From positions 620,001-684,000 of the forward strand of contig NZ_CAMZOK010000001.1 of assembly GCF_947331465.1 (NCBI RefSeq): a stretch of DNA of 64,000 nt, read 5' to 3'. How positions within the stretch are numbered: position 1 is the stretch's first letter; every line of letters starts with the position of its first letter. Positions 38,252 to 47,356 of the stretch are shown one piece after another. The notes under the pieces were generated by a model. The model made no database searches and had not been told where the DNA came from. It was given only the letters and a program-made list of their open reading frames with translations. A program made the translations under genes and the position numbers. Source of the DNA: Shimia sp. Alg240-R146. GTDB taxonomy: Bacteria; Pseudomonadota; Alphaproteobacteria; Rhodobacterales; Rhodobacteraceae.

Positions 38252-39399
38252 TGAGATGCCCTGCGCTTTTGCTGACGCTGGCGGTCTTGACCGTCCTTGC
38301 GGCCGCTCCGGGTCGGACCGAGACCGATCCGGCCGGTTCCGCACGTATGGCAGCGGAGCAACTGGAAGCGGCATCGGTGGCGTTGTCCAAAGCCAAAGGC
38401 AGTCGGGACCGAGTGTCGTCACTGACCACGGTCGTGCATGCTTATGAAGCTGGATTGACTGCGCTGCGTGCGGGGTTGCGGCGGGCTGCGATCCGAGAGG
38501 CGCAGCTGAGCAAGCAGTTGAAGGCCCAAGAAGTCGACATCGCCCGCCTTTTGGGCGTGTTGCAGACCATGGGGCAGGATAAATCGCCGGTGATGTTGTT
38601 ACATCCCGATGGACCGGTCGGCACAGCCCGCGCAGGCATGATCCTGGCGGATGTGACACCGGCGCTTGAAACACGGGCTGCGGCGGTGCGGCGCGACCTT
38701 GAAGAGGTGACCATTCTGCGCAGCTTGCAAGAAGGCGCGGCGGAAACGCTTCAGGGTGGTTTGGCGGGCGCACAAGCGGCGCGTCAGGAGTTGTCAAAGG
38801 CCATGGCGGATCGCACGGATTTGCCACGGCGTTTCACCGAAGATCCGGTGCAAACCGCGCTGTTGATTGCATCCACCGAAACGCTGGAAGGCTTTGCCAG
38901 CGCCTTGGTGGATTTGCAGGTCGAGGGCATGGCCGAAATTGACCTGCCGGACATCACGGTGCGCAAAGGTGATCTGGCGCTGCCGGTTGAGGCACGCGTG
39001 CTGCGCCGCGCCGGCGAGGCAGACGCCGCAGGCATCAAACGCCCGGGATTGGTTCTGGCGACGCGGCCCAACGCACTGGTGACGGCGCCGGCGGCGGCGA
39101 CGATCCGGTATCGTGGCCCGCTGCTGGATTATGGCAACGTGATGATTCTGGAACCTCAACCGGGCTTCCTTTTTGTCTTCTCGGGGCTGGCACAGGTCTA
39201 TGGCCGGGTCGGAGAAGTGGTGCCGGAGGGCACTCCGGTCGGTTTGATGGGCGGAAATGACCCAGAAGTGGGTGCGATCCTGTCACAGTCGAGTGAAGGC
39301 ACTGGTCAGGACCGCACAGAAACGCTCTATATAGAGGTAAGAGAGGGCAAATCGCCCGTGGACCCGGAAACGTGGTTCAAAACCAATAAGGATGGATAG
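38251..39399 (+). CDS. envC: EnvC-like murein hydrolase activator (degenerate M23 domain)
   Basis: The 382-residue product has an N-terminal signal peptide (MRCPALLLTLAVLTVLAAAPG), a long coiled coil to about residue 170, and a C-terminal LytM/M23-type domain (LVTAPAAATIRYRGPLLDYGNVMILEPQPGFLFVFSGLAQVYGRVGEVVPEGTPVGLMGG). The zinc histidines of active M23 peptidases are missing, as in EnvC, which activates septal amidases rather than cutting itself. ATG at 38251 overlaps the gpmI stop by one base; GTG at 38248 is an alternative. ctpA follows 3 bp later. Confidence 0.87.
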   Translation: MRCPALLLTLAVLTVLAAAPGRTETDPAGSARMAAEQLEAASVALSKAKGSRDRVSSLTTVVHAYEAGLTALRAGLRRAAIREAQLSKQLKAQEVDIARLLGVLQTMGQDKSPVMLLHPDGPVGTARAGMILADVTPALETRAAAVRRDLEEVTILRSLQEGAAETLQGGLAGAQAARQELSKAMADRTDLPRRFTEDPVQTALLIASTETLEGFASALVDLQVEGMAEIDLPDITVRKGDLALPVEARVLRRAGEADAAGIKRPGLVLATRPNALVTAPAAATIRYRGPLLDYGNVMILEPQPGFLFVFSGLAQVYGRVGEVVPEGTPVGLMGGNDPEVGAILSQSSEGTGQDRTETLYIEVREGKSPVDPETWFKTNKDG

Positions 39400-39402
39400 C
39401 AC

Positions 39403-40737
39403 ATGAAGAAGTTTGTCGCTGCGGCCGCGACCGGCGCATTGGCCGGTCTGCTGGTCACGACACAGGTGGCAGGCCCCCTGCTGGCCCAGGAAAACGACCG
39501 CAAAGCCAACGTGTATCAACAGCTGGACCTGTTCGGAGATATTTTTGAACGCATCCGCGTTCAATATGTCGAAGAAGTGGACGAGGGCGACCTGATCGAA
39601 GCCGCGATCAACGGCATGCTGACGTCGCTTGATCCGCACAGTTCCTATCTGTCGCCTGACGATGCCGAAGACATGCGCGTGCAGACGCGCGGTGAATTTG
39701 GCGGGCTTGGCATTGAGGTCACGCAAGAAGAGGGCTTTGTCAAAGTTGTCTCTCCGATTGATGACACCCCTGCGGACGCAGCGGGCATCGAAGCGGGCGA
39801 TTTCATCACACATGTGGATGGCGAAAGCGTTCTGGGTCTGAATCTGGATCAAGCGGTGGAAATGATGCGCGGCCCGGTTGGCAGCGAGATCGTGATCACC
39901 GTGGTACGGGAGGGCGAGACCGAGCCGTTTGACGTGACCATCGTGCGTGACACCATCAAATTGACCGCCGTACGCACCCGCACCGTGGGCGACAGCGTCG
40001 TTTTGCGGGTCACCACATTCAACGACCAGACCACACCAAATCTGGAATCCGGCTTTGCCAAGCAAGTCGAGGAACTTGGCGGCATGGACAGCGTGAACGG
40101 CATCGTTCTGGATCTGCGCAACAACCCCGGTGGTTTGCTAACCCAAGCGATCAAAGTGTCCGACAGCTTCCTTGAAAAAGGTGAGATCGTATCGACCCGC
40201 GGCCGCAACCCTCAGGATGGCGAGCGCTACAATGCCGAGCCGGGCGATCTGGCCGAAGGCAAACCGATTGTGGTTCTGATCAATGGTGGCTCCGCCTCGG
40301 CATCGGAAATTGTTGCCGGTGCGCTGCAAGATCACCGCCGCGCGATCGTGGTGGGCACCAAGAGCTTTGGCAAAGGGTCGGTACAGACTGTGATGCCGCT
40401 GCGGGGCGAAGGCGCGATGCGTCTGACCACAGCGCGGTATTACACGCCGTCGGGCCGTTCTATTCAGGCGCTGGGCGTGAGCCCGGACATCGTCGTGGAA
40501 CAGCCGCGTCGCAAGCCTGCCGGCGAGGAGGAAGAGGAAACCAGCCGCCGCTTTAATGGCGAAGCGGACCTGCGTGGCAGTCTGAACAACGACAGTCTGA
40601 CCGACGACGAGGTACGCCAGATCGAAGAGGACCGCGCCAAGGCCGAAGAAGCCGCTAAACTGCGCGAAGAGGATTACCAGCTGGCCTATGCACTGGATAT
40701 TCTCAAAGGTCTGTCGGCATTGGGTCCGAAAGAGTAA
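39403..40737 (+). CDS. ctpA: S41 family C-terminal processing peptidase
   Basis: The 444-residue periplasmic protease has a signal peptide ending PLLAQ, a PDZ domain (GEFGGLGIEVTQEEGFVKVVSPIDDTPADAAGIEAGD, residues about 95-180), and an S41 domain with the Ser/Lys dyad in INGGSASASEIVAGAL (Ser near 299) and VGTKSFGKGSVQTV (Lys near 324). The charged Glu/Arg-rich tail from about 365 is usual for the family. It probably trims envelope or peptidoglycan-linked proteins. It ends the gpmI-envC-ctpA operon before a strong terminator. Confidence 0.93.
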   Translation: MKKFVAAAATGALAGLLVTTQVAGPLLAQENDRKANVYQQLDLFGDIFERIRVQYVEEVDEGDLIEAAINGMLTSLDPHSSYLSPDDAEDMRVQTRGEFGGLGIEVTQEEGFVKVVSPIDDTPADAAGIEAGDFITHVDGESVLGLNLDQAVEMMRGPVGSEIVITVVREGETEPFDVTIVRDTIKLTAVRTRTVGDSVVLRVTTFNDQTTPNLESGFAKQVEELGGMDSVNGIVLDLRNNPGGLLTQAIKVSDSFLEKGEIVSTRGRNPQDGERYNAEPGDLAEGKPIVVLINGGSASASEIVAGALQDHRRAIVVGTKSFGKGSVQTVMPLRGEGAMRLTTARYYTPSGRSIQALGVSPDIVVEQPRRKPAGEEEEETSRRFNGEADLRGSLNNDSLTDDEVRQIEEDRAKAEEAAKLREEDYQLAYALDILKGLSALGPKE

Positions 40738-40757
40738 TCTCGCACCTGAGATCACGC

Positions 40758-40790
40758 AAAAGGGCGTCCCAAGCGGGCGCCCTTTTGTTT
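40758..40790 (+). terminator. Intrinsic terminator after ctpA
   Basis: AAAAGGGCG (40758-40766) pairs with CGCCCTTTT (40778-40786), followed by GTTT. It ends the operon 20 bp after the ctpA stop. The 195 bp from here to the lysR stop contain no recognisable gene and mark the left border of the catabolic cassette. Confidence 0.8.
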
Positions 40791-40985
40791 GGGTTCCCAG
40801 TCGCTTGACTTAGGGAGTGGTAAGTGGGCTTTGGATTGGGCGTGGGTCAGCTTTGCGGACAGACCGGACTTGTGCAAACGCGGCTATTGCTGACGCAGAA
40901 AGCTATCGCTCATGCGAGGGGGAAATTCGGCGGCGCGGCAGGATTCGCCAAACCCGCCGTTCAAGCGCTGCGAACCCGCGGGATT

Positions 40986-41870
40986 CTAAACCGGCCCATC
41001 GCTGCGATCGTTTTCAGCCCGCAACCAGTCCAAGAATGCCTCCGCACCCTGAGACATCGGCCGATCCGTGAAAACGACAAAGTAACCCGCGTTTTCAACT
41101 CTGACATCGGACAATCTGACAAGTGTTCCATCGCCAATTTCTGGCGCGACCAGATCATCCCAAAGGGCGATCCCCTGGCCATCCACCACCGCCTGAACGC
41201 GGCTGTTTGAATCCGGGATCGTGAGGCTGGACCGGCTGGGCGCGTAAGGCAGCCCGGCGGCTTTGTGCCAGGCGCGCCAACCGGCATCGCCGGAGCTGTC
41301 CCCCAAGAGCGGAAGCTGCCTGACCGCCTCGGCCAGTCCAAGCCGCTTTACCTGCTCTGCGACTGCGCGGTTGGCGGTTGGAACGGCAGGCAGGGACAGA
41401 AGAAGTTCGCTCTTATGGTCCTTCCAGCCGCCAATTCCCCAGAGGATAGCCATGTCCGCTCTGACAGATCTCAACATTTCCACGGAGTTGATCGGTTCGA
41501 TCCGCAGGCTGATACGGGGATTGGCCTCGAAAAACCGTGTGAGCCTTGGCGACAGCCAGCGTGACGAGAAGTAGGTCAGTGCGCCAACGGTCACGGCGCC
41601 TGATGCGGTGCCACGCAGGTCTTCGATTTCACGGTCGATCTGGCTTAGGGCCGTTTGGGACACATGCCACAACCTGCGCCCTTCCTCCGTCAGTTCCAGT
41701 TTGGCGTGCGCGCGCTCGAACAGGCGAAAGCCGAGCTCGGCTTCAAGCTTGCCCACCTGGTAACTGATCGACCCTTTCGATTGATGCACCTCGTCCGCCG
41801 CCTTGGTCATCGACAGATTGCGGGCGACGGCATCAAAAATCCTGAGAGCATCATAGGAACGAAAGCGCAT
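40986..41870 (-). CDS. LysR family transcriptional regulator (GcvA-like)
   Basis: The 294-residue regulator has an N-terminal winged helix (SYDALRIFDAVARNLSMTKAADEVHQSKGSISYQVGKLEAELGFRLFERAHAKLELTEEG) and a periplasmic-binding-protein-like effector domain from about residue 90. The VARNLSMTKAADEVHQSKGSISYQV helix most resembles GcvA-type regulators. It is divergent from the five-gene catabolic operon, and the 152-bp gap holds palindromic sites. It probably controls that operon in response to a pathway compound. Confidence 0.9.
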   Translation of the reverse strand: MRFRSYDALRIFDAVARNLSMTKAADEVHQSKGSISYQVGKLEAELGFRLFERAHAKLELTEEGRRLWHVSQTALSQIDREIEDLRGTASGAVTVGALTYFSSRWLSPRLTRFFEANPRISLRIEPINSVEMLRSVRADMAILWGIGGWKDHKSELLLSLPAVPTANRAVAEQVKRLGLAEAVRQLPLLGDSSGDAGWRAWHKAAGLPYAPSRSSLTIPDSNSRVQAVVDGQGIALWDDLVAPEIGDGTLVRLSDVRVENAGYFVVFTDRPMSQGAEAFLDWLRAENDRSDGPV

Positions 41871-41901
41871 GTATATTGTCTAATTTTTTCGAACGACTTG
41901 T

Positions 41902-41954
41902 GCAAATCATTAGATTTGCGCCAAGCGCATCTGGCCCAATACATTTAATCTAAT
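41902..41954. promoter_or_regulatory. Candidate LysR operators upstream of the catabolic operon
   Basis: GCAAATC (41902-41908) and GATTTGC (41913-41919) form a perfect inverted repeat with a 4-base spacer. ATTAGATT (41909-41916) recurs inverted as AATCTAAT (41947-41954). Both lie in the gap between the divergent lysR and GcvT-like genes, where LysR proteins bind. Confidence 0.6.
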
Positions 41955-42022
41955 GCGTGGCACCCATCTGTCCTTGTCGAAGATCACCCGCAGACGTCTA
42001 ACAACTCTGAACGGTGAACAAC

Positions 42023-43234
42023 ATGACAACCGACCTCTCCCACACTCGTTTCGCGGTCAAAGCTTTCCAGAACAAAGGCGAGCGCCCGCGCGAACTGACC
42101 CGCACCATGCCGCCCCATCCACTAAGCTACATGGAACTGCCTTACGATCCCGAATACACGCTCTACAACTCGCGCCTGACGCCGGAGAAACTCGACACGG
42201 CCACGGAAGACGAGATGTATTGGGCCGTGCGCACCAATGTCATCTTTCGTCACACCGGCGAGTTGCCGATCGAGATCAGCGGAGCAGACGCCGAAACCCT
42301 CTTGAACAAGGTGTTCACCCGGAGTGTCAGCAAGGTGAAGCCGAGGCGCTGTTCCTATCAGTTTGCCTGCTATCACGATGGCGGCATGATCACCGACGGG
42401 GTGCTGTTGCGGCTGTCGCAGGACAGGTTCTGGATGGCGCAAGCCGATGGGGATCTGTTCAGCTGGTACAAGGCACATGCCGAGGGGCTGGACGTGAAAA
42501 TCCACGACCCGAATGTCTGGGTCAGCCAGATTCAAGGCCCACGGTCGCTGGACTTGCTGGCTGCTGTGCTGGACGGCCCCATGCCCGATCCTTTCCGCTA
42601 TTTCGACTGCGCCGAGGTTTCCATCGCGGGGCAGACCTGCTGGATCAGCCGCTCGGGCTTCACCAATGAACTGGGCTGGGAAGTCTACATGTTACCCGAC
42701 ACCGACATCCCCGCCATCGGCGACAGGATCATGGAGGTTGGTGCTGCGTTCGGCATCCTGCTGACCGGAACGCCGGTGTTCCGGGCGCGGCGGATCGAGG
42801 CCGGGTTGCTCAACGCCGGGTCGGATTTCGGAGCCGAGACGACGCCGTTCGACGCAGGGCTTGGCGGTTTTGTCGAGTTCGACGACCGTGACTTTGTTGG
42901 CCGCAAAGCGCTGGAGGCCGCCGATAAATCCTGCCGCACCTGGGGCATGCGCGTGTCCGGCGGTGTGGCGCAGCTTGGACGCGTCATGACCATTGATGGA
43001 AAAGATGTCGGTCGGGTTTGTTCCTCGGGCTATTCGCCCTATCAGGGCTGTGGTGTTTGCATCGTGCGCATGGACGACCCCGCACAGGGTCCGGGCACGC
43101 AGGTCGATGTGCTTTGCGCTGATGGGTCCACCCAGAGCGGCGAGCTTTGCACTCTCCCGATGTATGACGCGGACCGGCTCATTCCGCGCGGCAAGCTTGT
43201 GGACATCCCGACCAAACCGATCGCGGCGGAATGA
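42023..43234 (+). CDS. GcvT/LigM/DmdA-like folate-dependent one-carbon transferase
   Basis: The 403-residue protein has the aminomethyltransferase fold. The N-terminal part has a distinctive WAVRTNVIFRHTGELPIEISGADAETLLNKVFTRSV (compare the LigM/DmdA pattern of WxxxxxVxDxxxxxxxxIxGxDA). A folate-domain core follows (VWVSQIQGPRSLDLL; ISRSGFTNELGWEVYML; RARRIEAGLLNAGSDFG), then a C-terminal beta barrel. Family members remove a methyl or aminomethyl group onto tetrahydrofolate: GcvT from glycine, DmdA from DMSP, LigM/DesA from methoxyarenes, others from methylamines. Neighbouring genes suggest a methylated acid. ATG at 42023 is used; GTG at 42014 is possible. It overlaps the next gene by 4 bp. 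Confidence 0.75.
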   Translation: MTTDLSHTRFAVKAFQNKGERPRELTRTMPPHPLSYMELPYDPEYTLYNSRLTPEKLDTATEDEMYWAVRTNVIFRHTGELPIEISGADAETLLNKVFTRSVSKVKPRRCSYQFACYHDGGMITDGVLLRLSQDRFWMAQADGDLFSWYKAHAEGLDVKIHDPNVWVSQIQGPRSLDLLAAVLDGPMPDPFRYFDCAEVSIAGQTCWISRSGFTNELGWEVYMLPDTDIPAIGDRIMEVGAAFGILLTGTPVFRARRIEAGLLNAGSDFGAETTPFDAGLGGFVEFDDRDFVGRKALEAADKSCRTWGMRVSGGVAQLGRVMTIDGKDVGRVCSSGYSPYQGCGVCIVRMDDPAQGPGTQVDVLCADGSTQSGELCTLPMYDADRLIPRGKLVDIPTKPIAAE

Positions 43235-44298
43235 CCTTCATGCCCAGCGTTTCAACAGAACGCTCTAGGAGTTGCCAACCAGAGGCGGCTTCGGCCGTCT
43301 CCACACACTTTGCTTTCTTACTATTGAGGTCGTTCTCCTCGTTGGATCTTTGCGCTGCGCTGGACGTGTTGAATGAAGCCAACCAGTTTGACCAGACGCC
43401 CAGATATTCGTGGTCTTTGTTCAGTGAAGACGGAAACGCTGTGTTGGCGTCTAACGGATTGTCCATGAAAGTAGATGGCCCGATGATGCCAGTCAGCAGA
43501 AGAAGCACAGTAATCGTGCTGGGAGGTAAGGAATATGTAGGCGCATCTACTTTGCCAGTGCTGGCCTGGTTGCGGAGTGTTTCCCGGAAAGGAGCGCGCA
43601 TAGGCGCAATTGGGAGCGCTGTATTCACATTGGCAAAGGCTGGTGTGCGTTTGAACGGGCCAGTTTCTGCACATTGGGCGTATAGGGGGGCAATTGCCGA
43701 ACATTGCCCAGAGCTGGAGTTAAAGCAGAACATCTTCTGTATTGGCGAAAAAAGCCTGACCTGTGCCGGCGGGGCGTCGACCCTCGACATGATGTTGCAA
43801 CTGATCGCATTGACCAGTGACAGCAGAATAGCCAATTGGGTCGCAGACCGGCTTGTTTGCAGTTCCTTCAGGACTGGACAAGAGGACCAAGGGGCCGCCG
43901 AGTTCGTGCACATGCGAGAGCGCAACTCCAAGCTGGCAAAGGCTATCAGGGTAATGCAATCGCGCCTGGAAGAGCCTGTTTCAGCGCAGGAGATAGCTGT
44001 CTTAACCGGCGTCTCGATGCGTCAGCTTGAGCGCATCTTCAAGGCTCATATGGCGACCAGCCCTAAAGCATTCTATGTGAAGCTGAGGCTGGAACATGCA
44101 CGGCGATTGCTTCAACAAACAGAATTGCCTCTGATCGAAATTGCGATTGCGAGCGGTTTTCAGAGCCAGTCCCATTTCTCCCGCCTTTACCGGAAGCAGT
44201 TTGGAGTTTCACCCCTTCTGGATGTGGGAATCCGGCGAATAGATGATCCTCTCCCAGATGGCGACTGCTCAGAAGGAGCAAAAAAATGTACAATTTGA
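43231..44298 (+). CDS. GlxA family (DJ-1/PfpI-AraC) transcriptional regulator
   Basis: The 355-residue regulator has an N-terminal DJ-1/PfpI-like sensor domain (LLLRSFSSLDLCAALDVLNEAN; TVIVLGGKEYVG; AGGASTLDMMLQLIAL) and a C-terminal AraC pair of helix-turn-helices (EIAVLTGVSMRQLERIFKAHMATSPKAFYVKLRLEHARRLL; IEIAIASGFQSQSHFSRLYRKQFGVSP). This architecture is shared by GbdR, CdhR and ArgR regulators of betaine, carnitine and arginine breakdown. It sits inside the operon as its second gene, so the operon has two regulators. ATG at 43231 overlaps the previous stop; ATG at 43240 is possible. Confidence 0.85.
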   Translation: MTFMPSVSTERSRSCQPEAASAVSTHFAFLLLRSFSSLDLCAALDVLNEANQFDQTPRYSWSLFSEDGNAVLASNGLSMKVDGPMMPVSRRSTVIVLGGKEYVGASTLPVLAWLRSVSRKGARIGAIGSAVFTLAKAGVRLNGPVSAHWAYRGAIAEHCPELELKQNIFCIGEKSLTCAGGASTLDMMLQLIALTSDSRIANWVADRLVCSSFRTGQEDQGAAEFVHMRERNSKLAKAIRVMQSRLEEPVSAQEIAVLTGVSMRQLERIFKAHMATSPKAFYVKLRLEHARRLLQQTELPLIEIAIASGFQSQSHFSRLYRKQFGVSPLLDVGIRRIDDPLPDGDCSEGAKKCTI

Positions 44299-45890
44299 AC
44301 CTCACCACTTCGCACTTCCCGGCGCAGAATGATGCGGATATCCGCGACATCACGGTTGGCGGGTTGCTGCGCGAGGTCGCTGCGGCGCGCCCGGAGGCGG
44401 AGGCCTTGGTCGAAGTCAGGCGGGACGGTACAGAAGGACGCCGCTGGGCCTATGCCGAACTTCTGAAAGATGCCGAGCGGCTGGCTTTGGCTCTGTCCAC
44501 CCGGTTTGCGCCCGGCGAACGGGTGGTAGTCTGGTCGCCCAACAGCCCAGAATGGGTGCTGATGGAATATGCTTGCGCGCTGTCAGGGGTGGTTCTGGTG
44601 ACCGCGAACCCGGCTTTTCAGGCACGCGAGCTGGCCTACGTGCTGGAGCAATCCGGGGCGGTCGCCTTGTTCCTCGTCGAGGAATTCCGTGGCAACCCAA
44701 TGGGCCGGATTGGCGCTGAGGTCGCGGCGAGCATCCCTGCAGTGCGCGAAGTCACAGACATGGAAAGCGCAGCAGTTTACACAGAAGGCTCCCGCCCGCC
44801 TGCTTTGTCCGATGTTGCCCCAGGCGACGCGGCGATGATCCAGTATACATCCGGCACCACCGGCTTTCCCAAAGGGGCGGTGCTGAGCCATCGCGGGTTG
44901 GTCAACAATGCACGCTTCTACGCGTCCCGCTGCGGCGCGACAAAAGCGACCACCTGGGTCAACATCATGCCGATGTTTCACACCTCGGGCTGCGGTATGG
45001 TCACGCTTGGATGCCTTCAGGCGGGGTGCCGAATGGTGCTGATCAGCCTGTTTGACCCGGACGTCGTGCTTGACCAGTTGGAAGCGAGCGGCGCTGACAT
45101 CATCCTTGGCGTGCCGACCATGGTGGTGGCGCTGCTCGACGCACAGGAAACGCGGCCGCGCGACCTGTCAGCCCTGAAACTGGTCAGCTGCGGCGGCTCG
45201 ATGGTGGCCCCGGAACTGGTGCGCCGGGTGCAGACCCTGATGGGCGCCGGATTTTCGACGCTCTATGGCCAGACCGAGCATTGTCCGGTGATCACGCAAC
45301 ACCATTTGTCAGACAGTATCGATGACATCTGCAACACGGCTGGCCAGGCAGTGGCGCAGACCGAGGTTTCGATCCGCAGCGTCGATAACAATAGTGCTGT
45401 CGCCGTAGGAGAGGTCGGGGAAATCTGTGCCCGCGGCCCCTGCGTCATGCTGGAATACAACGACAACCCCACGGCCACATCCGAGACCGTAGACGCAATG
45501 GGTTGGCTGCACACCGGCGATCTGGGCCGGATGGATACGCGCGGCTACGTCACCGTCACGGGCCGCGTCAAGGAGATGATCATCCGGGGTGGCGAGAACC
45601 ATTTCCCGGCGGAGATCGAGAACTGCCTGTTGGAACACGCGAGCGTGGCCGAGGTCGCTGTGGTCGGCCTGCCGGACCCGAAGTGGGGCGAGGTCATCGG
45701 CGCGTTCATCCGCAGCACAGGACCACTCGACAAACCCGCGCTGCATGCCCATTGCCGCGCAAATATGTCGCCGCAGAAAACCCCGAATGTCTGGGTGCAG
45801 GTCGAAGGCTTTCCCCTGACCGGCTCGGGCAAAATCCAGAAATTCGTTCTCCGCGATGGTTTCGTCGCCGGGGAATATGCTGAACTCTGA
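44286..45890 (+). CDS. AMP-forming acyl-CoA synthetase (ANL superfamily)
   Basis: The 534-residue ligase should activate a carboxylic acid to its CoA thioester via an acyl-adenylate. P-loop motif YTSGTTGFPKGAVLSHRGLVNN is near residue 185. GYLHTGD-equivalent GWLHTGDLGRMDTRGYVTVTGRVKEMIIRGGENHFPAEIE and the catalytic lysine in PLTGSGKIQKF close the C-terminal domain. It resembles medium-chain/aryl acyl-CoA and feruloyl-CoA synthetase types; the substrate cannot be read from sequence. It overlaps the AraC gene by 13 bp and precedes the ALDH gene by 15 bp. Confidence 0.85.
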   Translation: MYNLNLTTSHFPAQNDADIRDITVGGLLREVAAARPEAEALVEVRRDGTEGRRWAYAELLKDAERLALALSTRFAPGERVVVWSPNSPEWVLMEYACALSGVVLVTANPAFQARELAYVLEQSGAVALFLVEEFRGNPMGRIGAEVAASIPAVREVTDMESAAVYTEGSRPPALSDVAPGDAAMIQYTSGTTGFPKGAVLSHRGLVNNARFYASRCGATKATTWVNIMPMFHTSGCGMVTLGCLQAGCRMVLISLFDPDVVLDQLEASGADIILGVPTMVVALLDAQETRPRDLSALKLVSCGGSMVAPELVRRVQTLMGAGFSTLYGQTEHCPVITQHHLSDSIDDICNTAGQAVAQTEVSIRSVDNNSAVAVGEVGEICARGPCVMLEYNDNPTATSETVDAMGWLHTGDLGRMDTRGYVTVTGRVKEMIIRGGENHFPAEIENCLLEHASVAEVAVVGLPDPKWGEVIGAFIRSTGPLDKPALHAHCRANMSPQKTPNVWVQVEGFPLTGSGKIQKFVLRDGFVAGEYAEL

Positions 45891-45905
45891 TTGACAGGAA
45901 CCGCC

Positions 45906-47354
45906 ATGCAGGACGCATCCAAACACTATTTCAACGGCCACTACATAAATGGGGGGTGGGTCGCCTCGATCGACGGGCGCGAAATGGCGGTTGAAAACCC
46001 GTCGACCGAAGAGAAGATCGCCACGATCACTTTGGGTGGCGTCGCTGACGCTGACGCGGCCGTCGCCGCGGCCAAGGCAGCCTTCCCGGCCTGGGCGGCA
46101 ACAGACCCCGAGGAACGAATCGCCGCACTGGAGCGGTTGATGGAGGGCTACAAGTCTCGGGCCGAAGACATGGCGCAGGCCATCAGCACCGAAATGGGTG
46201 CACCTATCGCACTGGCAAAGACGGCACAGGTCGGCGCCGGAGCTGGGCATCTCAAGAACACCATTCGGGCGGCCAAGGCTTTTGCCTTTGAGCGCCCCTT
46301 GGGGGATCACGCGCCCGGCGACATGATCCTATACGAGCCGGTCGGTGTCTGTGCCCTGATCACCCCATGGAACTGGCCGATGAACCAGGTGATGCTGAAG
46401 GTCGCCCCGGCGATGGCAGCGGGGTGCACGGTGGTGCTGAAACCCTCTGAACTCTCGCCACTCAGTGCCATTCTGCTGGCCGAGATGATCGATGCAGCGG
46501 GCTTCCCACCCGGCGTGTTCAATCTTGTGAACGGTGATGGTGCCGGTGTTGGCGCGCATCTCACCGCGCACCCGGATGTGGACATGGTCAGCTTCACCGG
46601 GTCAACCCGAGCTGGGGTCGCGATCAGCAAGGCCGCGGCAGACACCGTGAAACGCGTCAGCCTCGAACTGGGGGGTAAGGGGGCCAACATCATCTTCGCC
46701 GATGCAGATGAAAAGGCCGTCACACGCGGCGTGCGGCACTGCTTCAACAATTCGGGCCAGTCCTGCAACGCGCCGACCCGGATGCTCGTGGAGCGCTCGA
46801 TCTACGACCAGGCCGTTGAAACCGCCCGAGCCGTAGCAGAAAAAACGGAGGTCGGACCAGCGGACATCGAAGGCCGCCAGATCGGCCCGGTTGTGTCTGA
46901 AACACAGTTCAACAAGATCCAGTACTTGATCAAGCACGGCATTGATGAACACGCCGCGTTGATCGCGGGTGGACTTGGCCGCCCTGACGGGCTGAACCGC
47001 GGTCACTTCGTGCGCCCAACGATCTTTGCCGATGTCACGCCGGACATGACGATCTGGAAGGAAGAAATCTTCGGACCGGTGCTGTGTATCTCGCCCTTCG
47101 ATTCCGAAGAGGAGGCGATCGCCTTGGCGAATGACACGCCCTATGGCCTCACGAACTATGTCCAGACTACGGACAAGTCCCGCGCACGCCGGGTCGCGCG
47201 GCGGCTGCGGTCTGGTATGGTCGAGATGAACGGCAAACTCGGCGGTGCGGGCTCGCCTTTCGGCGGCATGAAGCATTCGGGAAATGGCCGTGAAGGTGGT
47301 GTCTGGGGTCTTGAGGAATTCCTTGAGGTCAAGGCCGTCAGCGATTGGGAGTGA
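45906..47354 (+). CDS. NAD(P)-dependent aldehyde dehydrogenase
   Basis: The 482-residue complete ALDH has the oxyanion motif CALITPWNWPMNQ, the general-base Glu in SLELGGKGANIIFADAD and the nucleophile Cys in FNNSGQSCNAPTRML. It oxidises an aldehyde to its acid. It lies between the CoA ligase and the crotonase, with 15- and 2-bp gaps. The aldehyde is presumably made in the pathway, for example an aryl aldehyde after side-chain cleavage, or a short-chain semialdehyde. Its sequence is unlike the fused ALDH at 1499-3844. ATG at 45906 is used rather than TTG at 45891. Confidence 0.9.
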   Translation: MQDASKHYFNGHYINGGWVASIDGREMAVENPSTEEKIATITLGGVADADAAVAAAKAAFPAWAATDPEERIAALERLMEGYKSRAEDMAQAISTEMGAPIALAKTAQVGAGAGHLKNTIRAAKAFAFERPLGDHAPGDMILYEPVGVCALITPWNWPMNQVMLKVAPAMAAGCTVVLKPSELSPLSAILLAEMIDAAGFPPGVFNLVNGDGAGVGAHLTAHPDVDMVSFTGSTRAGVAISKAAADTVKRVSLELGGKGANIIFADADEKAVTRGVRHCFNNSGQSCNAPTRMLVERSIYDQAVETARAVAEKTEVGPADIEGRQIGPVVSETQFNKIQYLIKHGIDEHAALIAGGLGRPDGLNRGHFVRPTIFADVTPDMTIWKEEIFGPVLCISPFDSEEEAIALANDTPYGLTNYVQTTDKSRARRVARRLRSGMVEMNGKLGGAGSPFGGMKHSGNGREGGVWGLEEFLEVKAVSDWE

Positions 47355-47356
47355 GC

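Noticed and set aside
40824..41210. 128-codon plus-strand frame after ctpA
   Set aside because: Most of it is antisense to the lysR 3' end, with no domain or ribosome site.
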